This document shows positions 1 through 11,146 of a DNA stretch of 64,000 nt, in pieces; the first letter of the stretch is position 1, and each line of letters opens with the position of its first letter. Both the position numbers and the translations under genes were made by a program. Source of the stretch: Pachysolen tannophilus NRRL Y-2460 (lineage: Eukaryota > Ascomycota > Pichiomycetes > Alaninales > Pachysolenaceae); the NCBI GenBank assembly GCA_001661245.1, contig KV454018.1, forward strand, positions 873,271 through 937,270, in the 5' to 3' direction. The notes below the pieces were generated by a model that worked only from the letters and a program-made list of their open reading frames with translations, had not been told where the DNA came from and did no database searches.

Positions 1-837
1 ACCTTCATAAGTTAAAACTTTTGAAGTTACAGTGGTGAATAAAGAATTTGGAAATTTATAAGAGATGAATGCAGCCAAAGTCTCATAAGAAGCTAAATCT
101 TGTAATTTAATTGGAATACCAATTGTAGCAACTGAATTACCATGTGCCTTAATTCTAGCAGAATATCCAGTATATTCTTTAACAGGTGTTGATAATTTTG
201 AGCCTGATTTTAACAAGACAAAAGGAGATGATTCCAAAAATGAGTTTAAATCTTTTTCAACAACACCTGTAGCTTTAATTTCAATATTTTCTCTTGTATA
301 AACTTTTGAAGCAAATTCTTTAACTTCATCCAATGAAATATCATTTAAACCATCATAATATAAAGCAGAACCTAAACCTTTTCTAAAAGATAATTCATGT
401 AATTTTTCTAATGATTTAAAAGAATTATTTGATTCTGCTAATTGTGCCTCATGTAATGATTGTAAAAGAACACCTTCAGTAAATTCATGAGGTTTAAAAG
501 AAGTTTCAGTTAATACACTACCAAGTGCATTTACAAAATATGGTAAATCTTGTTGTAAAAATTGAGTTTCTAATACAATATCATCTCTTGTAACATAAGA
601 TTTATAATTACCACCCAATAATTCGGATTCTCTTTTCAATCTTAAACCAGATTTACTTGTTGTATTTAAAAAATTAAAATTAGATAATAAATGAGAAACA
701 CCAGATTTTAAATTCGATTTTGAACCAGCATTTTTAACAATAACTTCAAGTTTTGAAACTGGAGTCGCAAATTCACTGGCGGTAACCTTAACAATTGAAG
801 ATGTTGCGTAAGAACGTGTAGCAATTCTTGAAAACAT
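1..837 (-). CDS. QCR2: Ubiquinol-cytochrome c reductase core protein 2 (partial)
   Basis: Core subunit 2 of respiratory complex III, on the matrix side of the mitochondrial inner membrane. The first 279 codons are present; the C-terminal part lies beyond the left edge of the window. Translation from the ATG at 837 gives a typical presequence (MFSRIATRTYATSS, basic and Ser/Thr-rich, no acids), then an M16 peptidase-like fold. Where the processing peptidase has its HxxEH zinc site this protein reads HLLSNFNFLNT, as expected for a non-catalytic core protein. The following block with residues LLGGNYKSYVTRDDI is characteristic of the core/MPP family. It is divergent from RPC82. Core protein 1 is the main alternative, but the sequence resembles Qcr2 more. 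Confidence 0.88.
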   Translation of the reverse strand, partial: MFSRIATRSYATSSIVKVTASEFATPVSKLEVIVKNAGSKSNLKSGVSHLLSNFNFLNTTSKSGLRLKRESELLGGNYKSYVTRDDIVLETQFLQQDLPYFVNALGSVLTETSFKPHEFTEGVLLQSLHEAQLAESNNSFKSLEKLHELSFRKGLGSALYYDGLNDISLDEVKEFASKVYTRENIEIKATGVVEKDLNSFLESSPFVLLKSGSKLSTPVKEYTGYSARIKAHGNSVATIGIPIKLQDLASYETLAAFISYKFPNSLFTTVTSKVLTYEG

Positions 838-947
838 TATAACGCTAAACTTGATTAATTCTATATACAAATTAAAAAAAAAAATAAAAAAAAGAAAATA
901 AATAAAAAATTGGATTTATATTATATATTAAGCGCTGATAGATACAA

Positions 948-990
<43 letters not shown>

Positions 991-1699
991 CTTTCGTTTT
1001 TCACCTACAATTATAATTGAAAATTGTTGAAATGTGATTGGATCGAATAAAGTGCTCAATAACCGAAAAGAAAAACAGGGGCGGAAACAAAACAGGGGCG
1101 CTAGACGTTAACTCGAACTTGTTAGAAAGAAGTAAAGGTGAACAAGGGCGGAAACATATAAAAAGATAATTGTGGCTCGAAGGGGAAAAAAAAAGTAAGG
1201 GCGCCCAAGCCCAAATCAAGAATTGACACGAGTGGTGTAAGTGGTGCAAATGGTGTGAGATGTGGTGTAAGATGTTTGATGGGGAGTATTTATTATTGTT
1301 AATTTTCACACCATCTTGACAAGATTCTTTTTTAGTAAAGTGAAAAAGTTTAGTTTGGTATAACAAACAAAACTTGTGACACACAGCTACCCATTAGTTT
1401 AATTGAAAAAAATTGTTACTCTCATTAGCTGATAGTACTAGGTTAGGTTAGGTTATCAAATCAATCGTGCACTGGATCAAGTATCCGTTTATGGCAATAT
1501 AACTTGTTTCTCTTTCTTTTACACATTGTGAAAGTGGTGAAAAAAATCAAAAAAAAATTTTTTTTTTTAAAAAAATTTGAAAAAAAATTTGAAAAATTTA
1601 GTACAAAAAGAGTTTTAAGGTATTAAAGGTGTAATTGAATACCTTTAAATTACTTTAATTCACTTTGTTGGTGGGAGTGATTATTATTATTATTATAGG
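838..1699. promoter_or_regulatory. Divergent QCR2 / RPC82 intergenic region
   Basis: No gene seen. It contains a T tract of about 35 bases (957-990) and three copies of AACARGGGCG (1074-1083, 1091-1100, 1141-1150), two of them extended as GGGCGGAAACA. An ATTGG at 1037-1041 reads as a CCAAT box on the QCR2 strand, about 200 bases before the QCR2 start. This suits Hap2/3/4/5 control of a respiratory gene, but it is a five-base match only. A (GGTTA)3 run lies at 1441-1455. A short triplet run (TTA)n sits just before the RPC82 start. Confidence 0.4.
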
Positions 1700-3643
1700 A
1701 TGTCAGCATCGTTATCTTCTAATAAGCTGAATGGAAATGAAATACCTATAGAGTTACCACTTTTTTCAAAAACACAATCTCCAAAGTCGTATTTATTCAC
1801 TCAAATTGTACAATCTCATTTAGGTGAACAGGCATCTTTAATAATTAGTGTTTTAATAAGTTATGGAAGGTTAACAATTTTAAAAATACGTGAACATACT
1901 CATTTACCAATATTTAATATAAAACAATCTTTAGTATCTCTTATACAGTTGAATTTGGTTGTTTTTTCTGTTGATGATAGGGATAGAGTTTTTTATACTT
2001 TTAATGGGAATGGAATATACAAGATAATTTATAGTGGTGAAATTATTACTACAATTCATAATTTTTATAAAAATAAAAATGAAAAAGAATTTATTGATGA
2101 AATTAAAGTTAATATTTTCACTGAAATTGTACAAAATGTATTAAGTAGTGGGTATTTAAGTATTGATGATTATTTAAATTCTTTAAGTGAACATGAACAT
2201 AAAAATGAAGAACAAATTAAATTTTGTTTTAATCAATTGATTAATGATGGTTGGTTAAAACCAATTGATAAATTTCATTTTCAAAATAGATTTGATTTAT
2301 ATGAAAAATTGTATAAACAACAATTATACAAATTTAATAAAGAAAATAAAATTGTTATGAGTGAATCTAAAAAGCAAATTGAAGTTAAAAAATTAACTGC
2401 TGAAAAATTTCAACAACTTTTCATAGATGAAAGTGATAAAAAGATAAATTCAAAAAATTCTTTAACTTTTAATTTGAATCGTTTTTTAAAAAGACAAAGA
2501 TCACTACAATTATCATTATTATGCAAACATAAATTAGGTCCTTTATCACTGAAAATTTATTCTATTATTTTACAAAAATTTGAAAAAAATTCAACAGATA
2601 TTATAAATGAAAAAATAGATATTTTAAAATATTCAAATGAAGTTAGTTCTTCATCAACAGGATTAGATCCAGAATCTTTAGAAAATGTTATTCATAAATT
2701 AAAACTAAAAGATTTAGAAATTTTAAAATTTAATGTAAATGAAATTTTACGAGAAATTCAAAAAAATAATGAAAAAAATAAAATTAAATTAACTAAAAGT
2801 ATTATTAATCCTAATAAGAAAAGAAAAAATGGAATTAATAATCAAGAAAATAATATTCCAAGGAAAAAAATAAAACTTGAAACTTTAGATTCTTTGGATG
2901 AACTTGTAAATCAACAAGAACAGAAAAAAGTTGAAAATTCTATGGATGTTGATTTTGAAATGGATGGCTATAATGGCAACCAAAATGAAAATGAAAATGA
3001 AAATGAAAATGAGTTGGCAATTTTGAATACTCATTTGAAAATATTATCATCGAATAAAGATTATAAATTTTTAATTGAAAATTCACCAGGATCATTTTCT
3101 ATTCCATTCATTGATCTTGCAACCCCACTTTCTCAAAATATTTATAACCAATTAATAAAATTAATCTTTGGACAAGATTCTTTAAGATTATTAAATTGTG
3201 TCAATGAATCAAAATTAATTGATGAAAAACTTTTAGGAAATTTGATCTTGATGAAAGATTTGAAAATAAGATCAATATTAAATAGGTTAATCCAATTTCA
3301 AATTTTGGAAATTCAAGAAATTCCAAAAACACAGGACAGATCAGCAATAAGAACAGTTTTCACTTTCAAACATAATTTTACATTATCTAAAAACATTTTG
3401 AAGAATTGTCTCAACTATAACATGGCACATATTTTACATCTAATCACAGATAAAAAATCAGAAAATAAAATCTTAATAGATAAATCTTTAAGAGATGACG
3501 TTAAAGGTAGAGAAGAAGAAATGTTAATCGAATCTGAATTGGTAAAATTGAACGAATTATACAATTTTGAAATTTCAAACTTGGTCAAGTTCAATAGGCT
3601 AAGAAGCTTAGTAGACGTTTTTGAATACTTACAAACCCCTTGA
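1700..3643 (+). CDS. RPC82: RNA polymerase III subunit C82 (RPC3)
   Basis: Winged-helix subunit of the Pol III C82-C34-C31 subcomplex, which opens the promoter and contacts TFIIIB; nuclear. At 647 residues it is close to the S. cerevisiae protein (about 650). The N-terminal winged helix (residues 25-85, with LGEQASLIISVLISYGRL and LPIFNIKQSLVSLIQLNLV) is typical. Later winged-helix blocks follow, and a C-terminal coiled segment ends ELYNFEISNLVKFNRLRSLV. A low-complexity acidic linker with a run of NE pairs lies near residues 420-440. The ATG at 1700 is the first in frame and fits the family N-terminus. A CTG codon in the block GPLS-x-KIYSII falls where orthologues tend to carry a small residue. 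Confidence 0.92.
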   Translation: MSASLSSNKLNGNEIPIELPLFSKTQSPKSYLFTQIVQSHLGEQASLIISVLISYGRLTILKIREHTHLPIFNIKQSLVSLIQLNLVVFSVDDRDRVFYTFNGNGIYKIIYSGEIITTIHNFYKNKNEKEFIDEIKVNIFTEIVQNVLSSGYLSIDDYLNSLSEHEHKNEEQIKFCFNQLINDGWLKPIDKFHFQNRFDLYEKLYKQQLYKFNKENKIVMSESKKQIEVKKLTAEKFQQLFIDESDKKINSKNSLTFNLNRFLKRQRSLQLSLLCKHKLGPLSLKIYSIILQKFEKNSTDIINEKIDILKYSNEVSSSSTGLDPESLENVIHKLKLKDLEILKFNVNEILREIQKNNEKNKIKLTKSIINPNKKRKNGINNQENNIPRKKIKLETLDSLDELVNQQEQKKVENSMDVDFEMDGYNGNQNENENENENELAILNTHLKILSSNKDYKFLIENSPGSFSIPFIDLATPLSQNIYNQLIKLIFGQDSLRLLNCVNESKLIDEKLLGNLILMKDLKIRSILNRLIQFQILEIQEIPKTQDRSAIRTVFTFKHNFTLSKNILKNCLNYNMAHILHLITDKKSENKILIDKSLRDDVKGREEEMLIESELVKLNELYNFEISNLVKFNRLRSLVDVFEYLQTP

Positions 3644-3646
3644 ATT

Positions 3647-4273
3647 CATATAAACCCTTTCAACATCATCATAATCGTTATCATTGTTATTATTATTGCA
3701 TTGTAGTTTCCCGATGCCATTGGTTGGTTTTCCACCAATGACCGTCCGTGTCGCCTTTTCTTTCTTACTTCTAACCTTTTATCGCCAGTGTCACCCCTGT
3801 TATCTGGGTCACATGACACCCTGCACATTAGATGACCTTATCGTAAAGAAAAAAAAAAATAAAAAAGTGTTTTAAAAACAATCACTTAAATTGATTTAGT
3901 TTAAATGTAAATATCTATATAATAATATTAAATAAGGAAAGGATTGTATATGTCTATTATAAGGATAGATTATTTATATTTGAGTTATTTATTGTGATCT
4001 GAGTCTCTAATATCAAGTGATTAAATTTATTGTGGTTGGGGAAAGAGATTACACAGATAGCAAAATAGATTCTAGTTAAATATATATAAAAAAAAATAAG
4101 AGTTATTGTGTACTACTAAAGTAGTAATTGGTAGTATTACATTGATTTATTGCTGGACAAGGATATTTAAATTGTTGCTTGTTAAATTTATTATATTTAA
4201 CATTATAAATCATCAAATTGTATTGAATTAATAGTTTGTATATATTGGGAGGCAATTTTTGTTTAAAGAGGTT
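3647..4273. promoter_or_regulatory. RPC82 - ATG13 intergenic region
   Basis: No gene. It holds two facing CCAAT-type boxes in a short hairpin (CATTGG near 3718 and CCAATG near 3736). There is also GTCACATGAC at 3808-3817, which fits the Cbf1-type RTCACRTG site. The rest is AT-rich leader sequence. Assignment of these sites to ATG13 or to RPC82 transcript ends cannot be made from sequence. Confidence 0.35.
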
Positions 4274-4892
4274 ATGAGTTACTTTAATAATAGTAGCGAT
4301 AATAATAATTTATCAAAACAAAAAATTAAATCATCGCATAGTAATAGAAATATTGATAAATCGACTCAGGTTATACAAGTAAGTATTTTTTATGTTTTTT
4401 TTTTATTTTATCTTTTTTGATGATGATAACAGTGAATTACTAACAAAAATTTGTGTTTGTTTTTGATTTTTTGCTTATTTATAAAAGAATTTTTTCTTAA
4501 AAGCTTCTCATATAATAGCACAGGCAAGATCTCCTCCGCCATCTCCGGTTAAACTGCATCATGTTGAAACAAAAGGTTCTCAAGTTAAATTGAATAAATG
4601 GTTTAACTTGGAGTTGGACGAATATGATGCGCCTCCAAGGGAAGATTTGAAATTATGGAGAATCTTATCGTCTTCTTCTTCGAGCGATTTATCATCATCT
4701 ATTTTAAATTTACCTCCCTTGGTAATCGAAACATATTTGGATCTTCGTGATTTGAATAATAATCAAACTTTAATATTGCTCGATAAGGGTAATCTTATAA
4801 GTGTTACCAGAGGTACAAAGAAAACTGAAGTGGTGTTGGAAAGATGGTTGGTGGAGTTTGATTTAACCACTATTTTGAAGATTGATAATCAA

Positions 4893-4930
<38 letters not shown>

Positions 4931-7651
4931 TAATATTAATATTAATATTAATAATAGGGATCAGCATTTACCTAGTATTTATAAAAAAATAATAGTCTTA
5001 TTCAGAATATTATACACTTATTTAAGGTTATTACCAGCTTCCATATTAAGATCAGATTTAATGAAAAACCATGTAAACCAATTAAAGATTAATTACAGAA
5101 TATTGGATGGAAATAATCCGATATCATCTAAAGGCAGAATTGGTTTATCAAAAGATTTGAAATCAAAAAAAAAAATAAAACTACTGGTGATAGCAGTAAC
5201 GAATTGCCTAAACATTTGAAACAGAAAAAATTTGAACCAATAATAACACCTATAGGCAGTATGAGACTAAGCGTCTCTTATAGAGAAAACTGTGATTTCA
5301 AATTGAACGATAACGAAGAACTATTAAGTTCACATTTTTTAAGCATAGACAACAACAACAATAATAACAACAATAATAATAATAATATTGTGCAACATAG
5401 TGATATTGACAAAGCTGCAACTGTTGAGAAAAAACTTTCACCAGATTCAAGTAATGATCTGGTGTTACAAGAGGAAGAGGAAAAGATAACCGAGATAAGT
5501 TCACATAGTAAGGAGGGAAGCGAAAAATCAACTCCTGAGCCTGTGGCTTTAATGGCAAATACTTCTTCAAAGCAAATCAATCAGTTGAAGAGACTATCTT
5601 TACTGTCTACCAACTCTTTATCTCCAGGATCACCTTTTTTAAAAGAGTTTTCGCCTTCGTTCAGTAAATTGAGAAGATCGTCTTCATCAGCTTCTAGGAG
5701 TTTCCAACCTTTCAAAGTTGGGTCAATTTCTAGTTTACAAAATGCTAACAGCGCAGGTACTCCTCCTTCATCATCGTCATTAGAGCAACAGCAACAGCAT
5801 CAATTTACTGTTCAAAGTAATTCTTCAACTACTTCATTGGCCGCTATGTTAAGACAACAAAGAACAAGCTTTAGCAATAACAACCAACCAAGTGGTGCTG
5901 TATTGATTCCTACAAAAGGAAATGCTATTAACAATTCGAATCAATTATATATTGGAAGTATTGATTCTTCACTTTCATCGACTACTAATATGCAAGTACC
6001 ACAGCGTGTTTCAACTAGCGTTGAAAGTCGTATACAACAACAACAACCACAACAACCACAACAGCTGTTATCAACATCTTCAAACACTCCTAAATTTTCT
6101 TCATCTTTTGGTTCTAAATATAGGAAAAGCAGTACAAATACTAATACTTCAAGGCAAAATAGTTTAGAAAATCAGCATCATTTTCAAAATCAAAGAATTA
6201 AATCTTCTACATCATTAGTTGGTGACGAAGTGGATCTACAGCAACCTAACGATGATAATGATTTGGATAGCTTTATTAAGTTATTGGATGCCAAACCTGA
6301 TTTAAGGTTTAGTTCTGTATCATCAACATCGATCTTAAATAAGTCTCGTAACAATGATCTTAATAATGATTCTTTAGAAAAATTTCAAATGATGAGAAGT
6401 AATCACAACGTTTTAAGTGATAGTTTAACTGCTAGTTTGATGGGGTTTAACCAACAACTTCAACACCCACAACAACAACCACCACATTCTTCAAGTTATG
6501 GTCAATCCCCTCCTCCCCTAGTTATAAGACAACAGAGAGTATCATTTTCCAATAGTTCTCCTAATAGATATACTCCTTTAATTTCTTCAAAATTGAGTGG
6601 AGAAAGCATAACGTCAACTTCTTTGGGGAATAGGCAGCATAGTCAAGAACATCATGATCATGATAATATCAGTGATTATTTATATCCGAACAATAATAGT
6701 AATAATAGCAACAATAGCAACAATAGCATCAGAGAGCATAATATTGGATCTGCGCCGGTATTTCCTTCTTATCTACCGAAATCATCATCTCCGCAAGCAG
6801 TGCAATTACCATCTGCACCATCTCATCCTAATTCCAAGAGAAATAGTTTTTCATCAAATTCACTCAATTATAATTACTCTAAGATTTTAAGTCCATCACA
6901 GGCTACTATTAGTGCTTCAAATGCCCACGCAAAGATGTTTAAAGATACTAAAAACAATCTTTTGACAAATAGAAAATTGTCAAGTTCCAATGAGTACAAT
7001 AGCAATAACAAAAGCAGCGACTCGTTATCAAGGGTTAAGAATACGATACATAATGCCAATGACCCTACAACAAATAGGAGTCCGACATTATCTACAACAG
7101 TGACTACTAACAGGTCAAGATCAGATTCTCAGGATTCTTCAGATTCTTTGACCAATACTTCATTCTTAAGATTACATCAAAATAGAAGTTATAACTCTAA
7201 TTCTCCATCTTTAAACCATCATCAAGCAAATTCTAATTTGAAAAAGGCTGTATCTGCCGCATACAATCACGAGTCAGCTATTGTAGATGATGATGATGAT
7301 GATGACAATGAAGAAGCGACGAAAGAAGGCTTGGAAAATAAAGACAGAAGAAATAAGCAAAATGAAGATGTCAATAATGAAAAGGATAAGAAAGATAAAA
7401 ATAATAAAAATAAAGATAGCCAGGATGATGACGAATTTGATTTGGACAACATGACTAGTGACAGGCTAAGATTATTAAGAGGTTATACTGATTCCAATAA
7501 TCAAAAATCAAATAGGATTACTAGTGGTGGAACCAATAAAAAATCAGATCATTATTCTCATTCGCACGAAGAAAACAATGACGAAGATGATGATGAAGAA
7601 GATGATGATTTATTGTTTGCTATGAGTGATATGAACTTAGCAAGAGGTTAA
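4274..7651 (+). CDS. ATG13: Autophagy regulator Atg13, one intron, reading frame broken at an A tract
   Basis: Atg13 is the scaffold of the Atg1 kinase complex that starts autophagy under TORC1 control. Exon 1 is 4274-4378 (35 codons); exon 2 starts at 4488. Exon 2 reads NFFLKASHIIAQARS, then the HORMA blocks PPLVIETYLDLRDLN, RGTKKTEVVLERWLVEFD, DGNNPISSKGRIGLSK, and in the second frame LPKHLKQKKFEPI and RLSVSYRENCDFKL, all as in Atg13. The C-terminus DDLLFAMSDMNLA is also family-typical. The frame shifts at an 11-A run (5165-5175); a 12-base run would join both parts (about 1089 residues). The protein is longer than the 738-residue yeast one because of Asn, Gln, Ser and acidic runs. The single-base deficit is most likely an assembly error or an allele, since 815 codons stay open behind it. 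Confidence 0.9.
4379..4487 (+). other. ATG13 intron
   Basis: The intron has donor GTAAGT at 4379, branch point TACTAAC at 4438-4444 and phase 0. The only acceptor that restores the conserved NFFLKAS block is an AAG at 4485-4487, which is unusual because yeast introns mostly end in TAG or CAG. The TAG at 4516-4518 and the CAG at 4521-4523 would cut into the conserved block. Confidence 0.8.
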
Positions 7652-7941
7652 AATGCAGTCCTCCCATGTGTATTCTCTATATATATTTGTCTATATCTAT
7701 ATATATATTTATGTATGTTTTATAATTTTATAATTTTATAATTTATTATAAAGTTTTATTTTTCATACGATTTAGTGTTGAAAAAAAATAAAAATTAAAA
7801 ATTAAAAATTGAAAATTGAAAAGTAATAAATAAACTCAACAAATTAAATTTAGTTACTATTAGTGGTGAATATAAGGATAAAACGAGTGGGTTATTTTGA
7901 GAAAAATTGATAATATTGATTTATATTTGAAGAATTAAAAG

Positions 7942-9276
7942 ATGTCTACAGATTTGGAACAAAAATTATCTGCAATCGATCAGGATGAGGATGATGATAT
8001 TGAATTGATGGATGCTGATAAACCAATGCCTTTACAACCTCCACATCTTTTAGATCTTGAGAATAACAACAATAATCAGAATCAAGAAATATCTGTTTCA
8101 CTTGATGATGATAATGATATGAATGTTAGACCTGAAGCACTTTTTTTAAAAGGTGTTGATGATTTATCTCCAAGAGATATTAAATTATATATAGACCATT
8201 ATATTAGACCGGATTATTCGTTTACCAACAAAGAAAAATATGAAAATTTAAATTATAAATTTGAATGGATTAATGATTCATCATTGAATATTGTGTTTGA
8301 AAATAAAGAAGCTTGTTTTGAGGCATTATCCAAATTATCAAAAATTGATATAGATAAATTACCCATTAGTCAAGAAAGACCAGCACAGGAATATATTGCA
8401 CAGGATATTAACGGTACTAAAGAAGATGAAACTGCAGTTGAGTCTATACAAGAAGACAGAAAATTATTTGTAAGACAATCTTTTAGTTATGATAAAAAAA
8501 TCAAGAATGCCAGGTTATATTCACGTTATTATCTTTTACATGGAGAACCAAATAAGTCTGATAGACCATCAAGAAAGAATCAAAATGACTACTATTCTAA
8601 ATATTTGAAACAGAAAAATGGTGATGGCGATGGAGATGTAAATGGAAACGGAAATGAAGAAGAAATATTGGACCAAGAGAATAACGAAGATCTGAAACAA
8701 AGGGAAACCAATAAGTATAGAGAAAGAGAATCACATAGAAGAAGACCATACTATGGATCTCTGAGGGCTGCAGAGCCAGATTTAATTACAAATGAAGTTG
8801 AAGATATCAGGGGAATATCTGGTTATGATCGAGATGATCGTGACTTTGATGATGATTTGATTCCTTCAAAGGCAAATTCTAAACCTTTAAGTTCAAGAAT
8901 AGGCGAACGTGAACCAGCAAGAAGATGGGCAAAAACTGATTATAGAAGTGGAAGATTAAGTGATAGAATAAAATCCAATAATAATAATAATAATAATAAT
9001 GATGATGATGATTTATTCCCACAGTACAACAGAACTCGCGAAAGAAATTCAAGAGGTTTTAGAGAAAGACCATCATCATCATCATCATCATCTTTTAGAC
9101 GTAACAATACAAGAGACCGTTCCAGATCACCACCATCAATGAGAGGTTCCAACATGGAAATTGACGACGATGATAAAGAACAATTATCCACCAGAATAGG
9201 CCAAAAAAGTGGAAGATCATTAGAAGATCTGTTAGGTATAAGCAACAGAAGGAGAACACACGATTTATTTGATTAA
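7942..9276 (+). CDS. NCBP3-like cap-binding domain protein
   Basis: 444 residues. The N-terminal half has the RRM-like NCBP3 domain (formerly DUF2414, about residues 68-140): LFLKGVDDLSPRDIKLYI, then YKFEWINDSSLNIVFENKEA and the helix CFEALSKLS. The W-x-[DN]-x-S-x-N-x-V-[FW] core is the family signature. In animals NCBP3 binds the mRNA cap and works with NCBP1 and the exon-junction and TREX machinery in export. The role in yeast is inferred only. The C-terminal half is charged and Arg-rich (RD, RE and RS pairs, poly-Asn, poly-Asp, poly-Ser), as in RNA-binding tails, and carries two similar LS(T/S)RIG motifs. The start ATG at 7942 precedes an acidic leader. Confidence 0.68.
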   Translation: MSTDLEQKLSAIDQDEDDDIELMDADKPMPLQPPHLLDLENNNNNQNQEISVSLDDDNDMNVRPEALFLKGVDDLSPRDIKLYIDHYIRPDYSFTNKEKYENLNYKFEWINDSSLNIVFENKEACFEALSKLSKIDIDKLPISQERPAQEYIAQDINGTKEDETAVESIQEDRKLFVRQSFSYDKKIKNARLYSRYYLLHGEPNKSDRPSRKNQNDYYSKYLKQKNGDGDGDVNGNGNEEEILDQENNEDLKQRETNKYRERESHRRRPYYGSLRAAEPDLITNEVEDIRGISGYDRDDRDFDDDLIPSKANSKPLSSRIGEREPARRWAKTDYRSGRLSDRIKSNNNNNNNNDDDDLFPQYNRTRERNSRGFRERPSSSSSSSFRRNNTRDRSRSPPSMRGSNMEIDDDDKEQLSTRIGQKSGRSLEDLLGISNRRRTHDLFD

Positions 9277-9608
9277 AACGCGCTCTGTTTAATTTAATTT
9301 CTGTTTATATATTTTGTAGTAGTAATAGATAACACTTTTGTACTGTATTTTGTTAAGGGAGGAAAAAAGAAATTTTTCATTGTTTTTTTCAGGAAAATAA
9401 TAAAAAAATAAAAAATTAATTAATTAATTAATTAATTAAATAATTAAAAAGAAGTAATAGAAGAAGAATATATAAGAGGGTGTTTTCCTTCGTAGAAATT
9501 TTGAATTGAGAGATAGAAAGATAGAACAAAAGGACAATAGAACAAAAAAAAAAAAGAAAAAAAAAGAAAAAAAGAAAAAAAAAGGGGGAAATCAAATAAT
9601 AGTTATTG
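9277..9608. other. NCBP3-like - GAB1 intergenic region
   Basis: AT-rich, with a (TTAA)n run near 9415-9450 and an A-rich purine tract with scattered G (9546-9585) just before the GAB1 start. No gene or clear site seen. Confidence 0.4.
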
Positions 9609-10964
9609 ATGATGTTAGAACTTGATGTTAGAAGCTATTTAATAATAGCGATAAATTTTTTAGTTAAATTATGGGTTCCATTATATTTTTCAAGGTTATC
9701 TACTTTTTTAGATAATTCGATTTTATTTTCGACTTTTATCAATAGTTTTAAGTCATTGAAAGAAGGTTTATTTCTTATAAATAAACTTGAGATAAATCCA
9801 TACGATGGGGATATAATAAATCATCCACCATTATTATTAAGTTTTTTCACGTTATTAAATCGTGATAATAGTGATTTTATTTATGAATTGATTTATGCGA
9901 TTACTGATAGTATAATCTTAGTAAAATTACTTAATTTCAATAATTTATTGAAGGAAAAAAATAAGAATGAAAAAGAATTTAATGATGAAGATTATGAAAA
10001 TGAATTTAGAAATGAAAAAATTGATGAAATTAATAATGATAATGACAATAAAATAAGAAATGATAGAAATGGTGATTATTTCCATGATTTCAATGTTGTA
10101 TTATTTTATTGTTTTAATCCTTTAATATTACTTTCATTTTTTTCAAAATCAACTATTATATTTACCAATTTATTCATAATATTAATGTTAAATAATTTAT
10201 TAACCAAGAATTATACTTTATCAATTTTACAATTAAGTATATGTTCTTATTTATCATATTTCCCATTATATTTGATATTTCCAATTTTAAATTATATATA
10301 TCAAGATATTAAATCGATTAAAAAAATAATTAAATATTTAATTTTTTTCATAATTTTTATATTATTATTATCCACATTAAATTTTTGTTTTGGTTTTCAA
10401 AAAGTTATTAATAATTGTTATTTATCAATAATATTATTTAAAAAAATTCAACCAAATTTAGGATTATGGTGGTATTTTTTCATTGAAATTTTTGAATTTT
10501 TCAATAATTTTTATATTGGATTATTTAACATGTATTCATTTATAATGATATTACCATTTACATATAAATTTAATAAGGAACCAATGATTTCATTATTTTT
10601 ATGTATTTCATGGATAATTTTAACTAAAAATTATCCTGTTATTGGTGATTTAAACATGTTTAGTTTATTGATTTTAACAATTGGCTCACCTTTAATCAAT
10701 TTTTTACAAATTCCATTACTTTTAATTAATATTGTATTATTTGTTGTATTGGTATTATTAGTATTATTTTATTATTTATGGATGGATTTGAATTCTGGTA
10801 ATTCAAATTTTTTTTACGGAGTAGGATTAGTTTACAATATTTTAATTGGTTTTGCTATTATTGATTTCACATGGAGTCAATTAAGTAAAACTTGGTATGA
10901 AGAAAATCATATTGAGATCCACGATGATGAAGAACGTAAAATAATTAAATTAACTCAAATATAA
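9609..10964 (+). CDS. GAB1: GPI transamidase subunit Gab1 (PIG-U)
   Basis: Multi-pass ER membrane subunit of the GPI transamidase, thought to help recognise the GPI lipid. Family blocks are clear: FSTFINSFKSLKEGLFL, NPYDGDIINHPPLLLSFF and YCFNPLILLSFFSKST. The remaining C-terminal part is a chain of hydrophobic segments (about ten membrane spans overall). It is 451 residues from the ATG at 9609, longer than the roughly 394 of S. cerevisiae, owing to an Asn/Glu/Asp-rich loop near residues 118-155. A second ATG follows immediately at 9612. The small GPI-anchored protein downstream is a possible client, but the proximity is probably chance. Confidence 0.9.
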   Translation: MMLELDVRSYLIIAINFLVKLWVPLYFSRLSTFLDNSILFSTFINSFKSLKEGLFLINKLEINPYDGDIINHPPLLLSFFTLLNRDNSDFIYELIYAITDSIILVKLLNFNNLLKEKNKNEKEFNDEDYENEFRNEKIDEINNDNDNKIRNDRNGDYFHDFNVVLFYCFNPLILLSFFSKSTIIFTNLFIILMLNNLLTKNYTLSILQLSICSYLSYFPLYLIFPILNYIYQDIKSIKKIIKYLIFFIIFILLLSTLNFCFGFQKVINNCYLSIILFKKIQPNLGLWWYFFIEIFEFFNNFYIGLFNMYSFIMILPFTYKFNKEPMISLFLCISWIILTKNYPVIGDLNMFSLLILTIGSPLINFLQIPLLLINIVLFVVLVLLVLFYYLWMDLNSGNSNFFYGVGLVYNILIGFAIIDFTWSQLSKTWYEENHIEIHDDEERKIIKLTQI

Positions 10965-11146
10965 ATAAATTTTTTAAGAGTAATGGGTTTTTTTATAAGA
11001 ATATTAATAGTAATAAATAATAATAATAATAATAATTAATTTATAAGGTACAACTTTTACTAAAGAAGTTTTAAACTAGAATTTTAATCTTAATCTCAAG
11101 TCAACTAAACTCATAATAATTATAACCATGTTTAAAATTGTTTCAA

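Noticed and set aside
1441-1455. (GGTTA)3 as telomere-like repeat
   Set aside because: Only three units, inside a housekeeping divergent promoter; no subtelomeric context.
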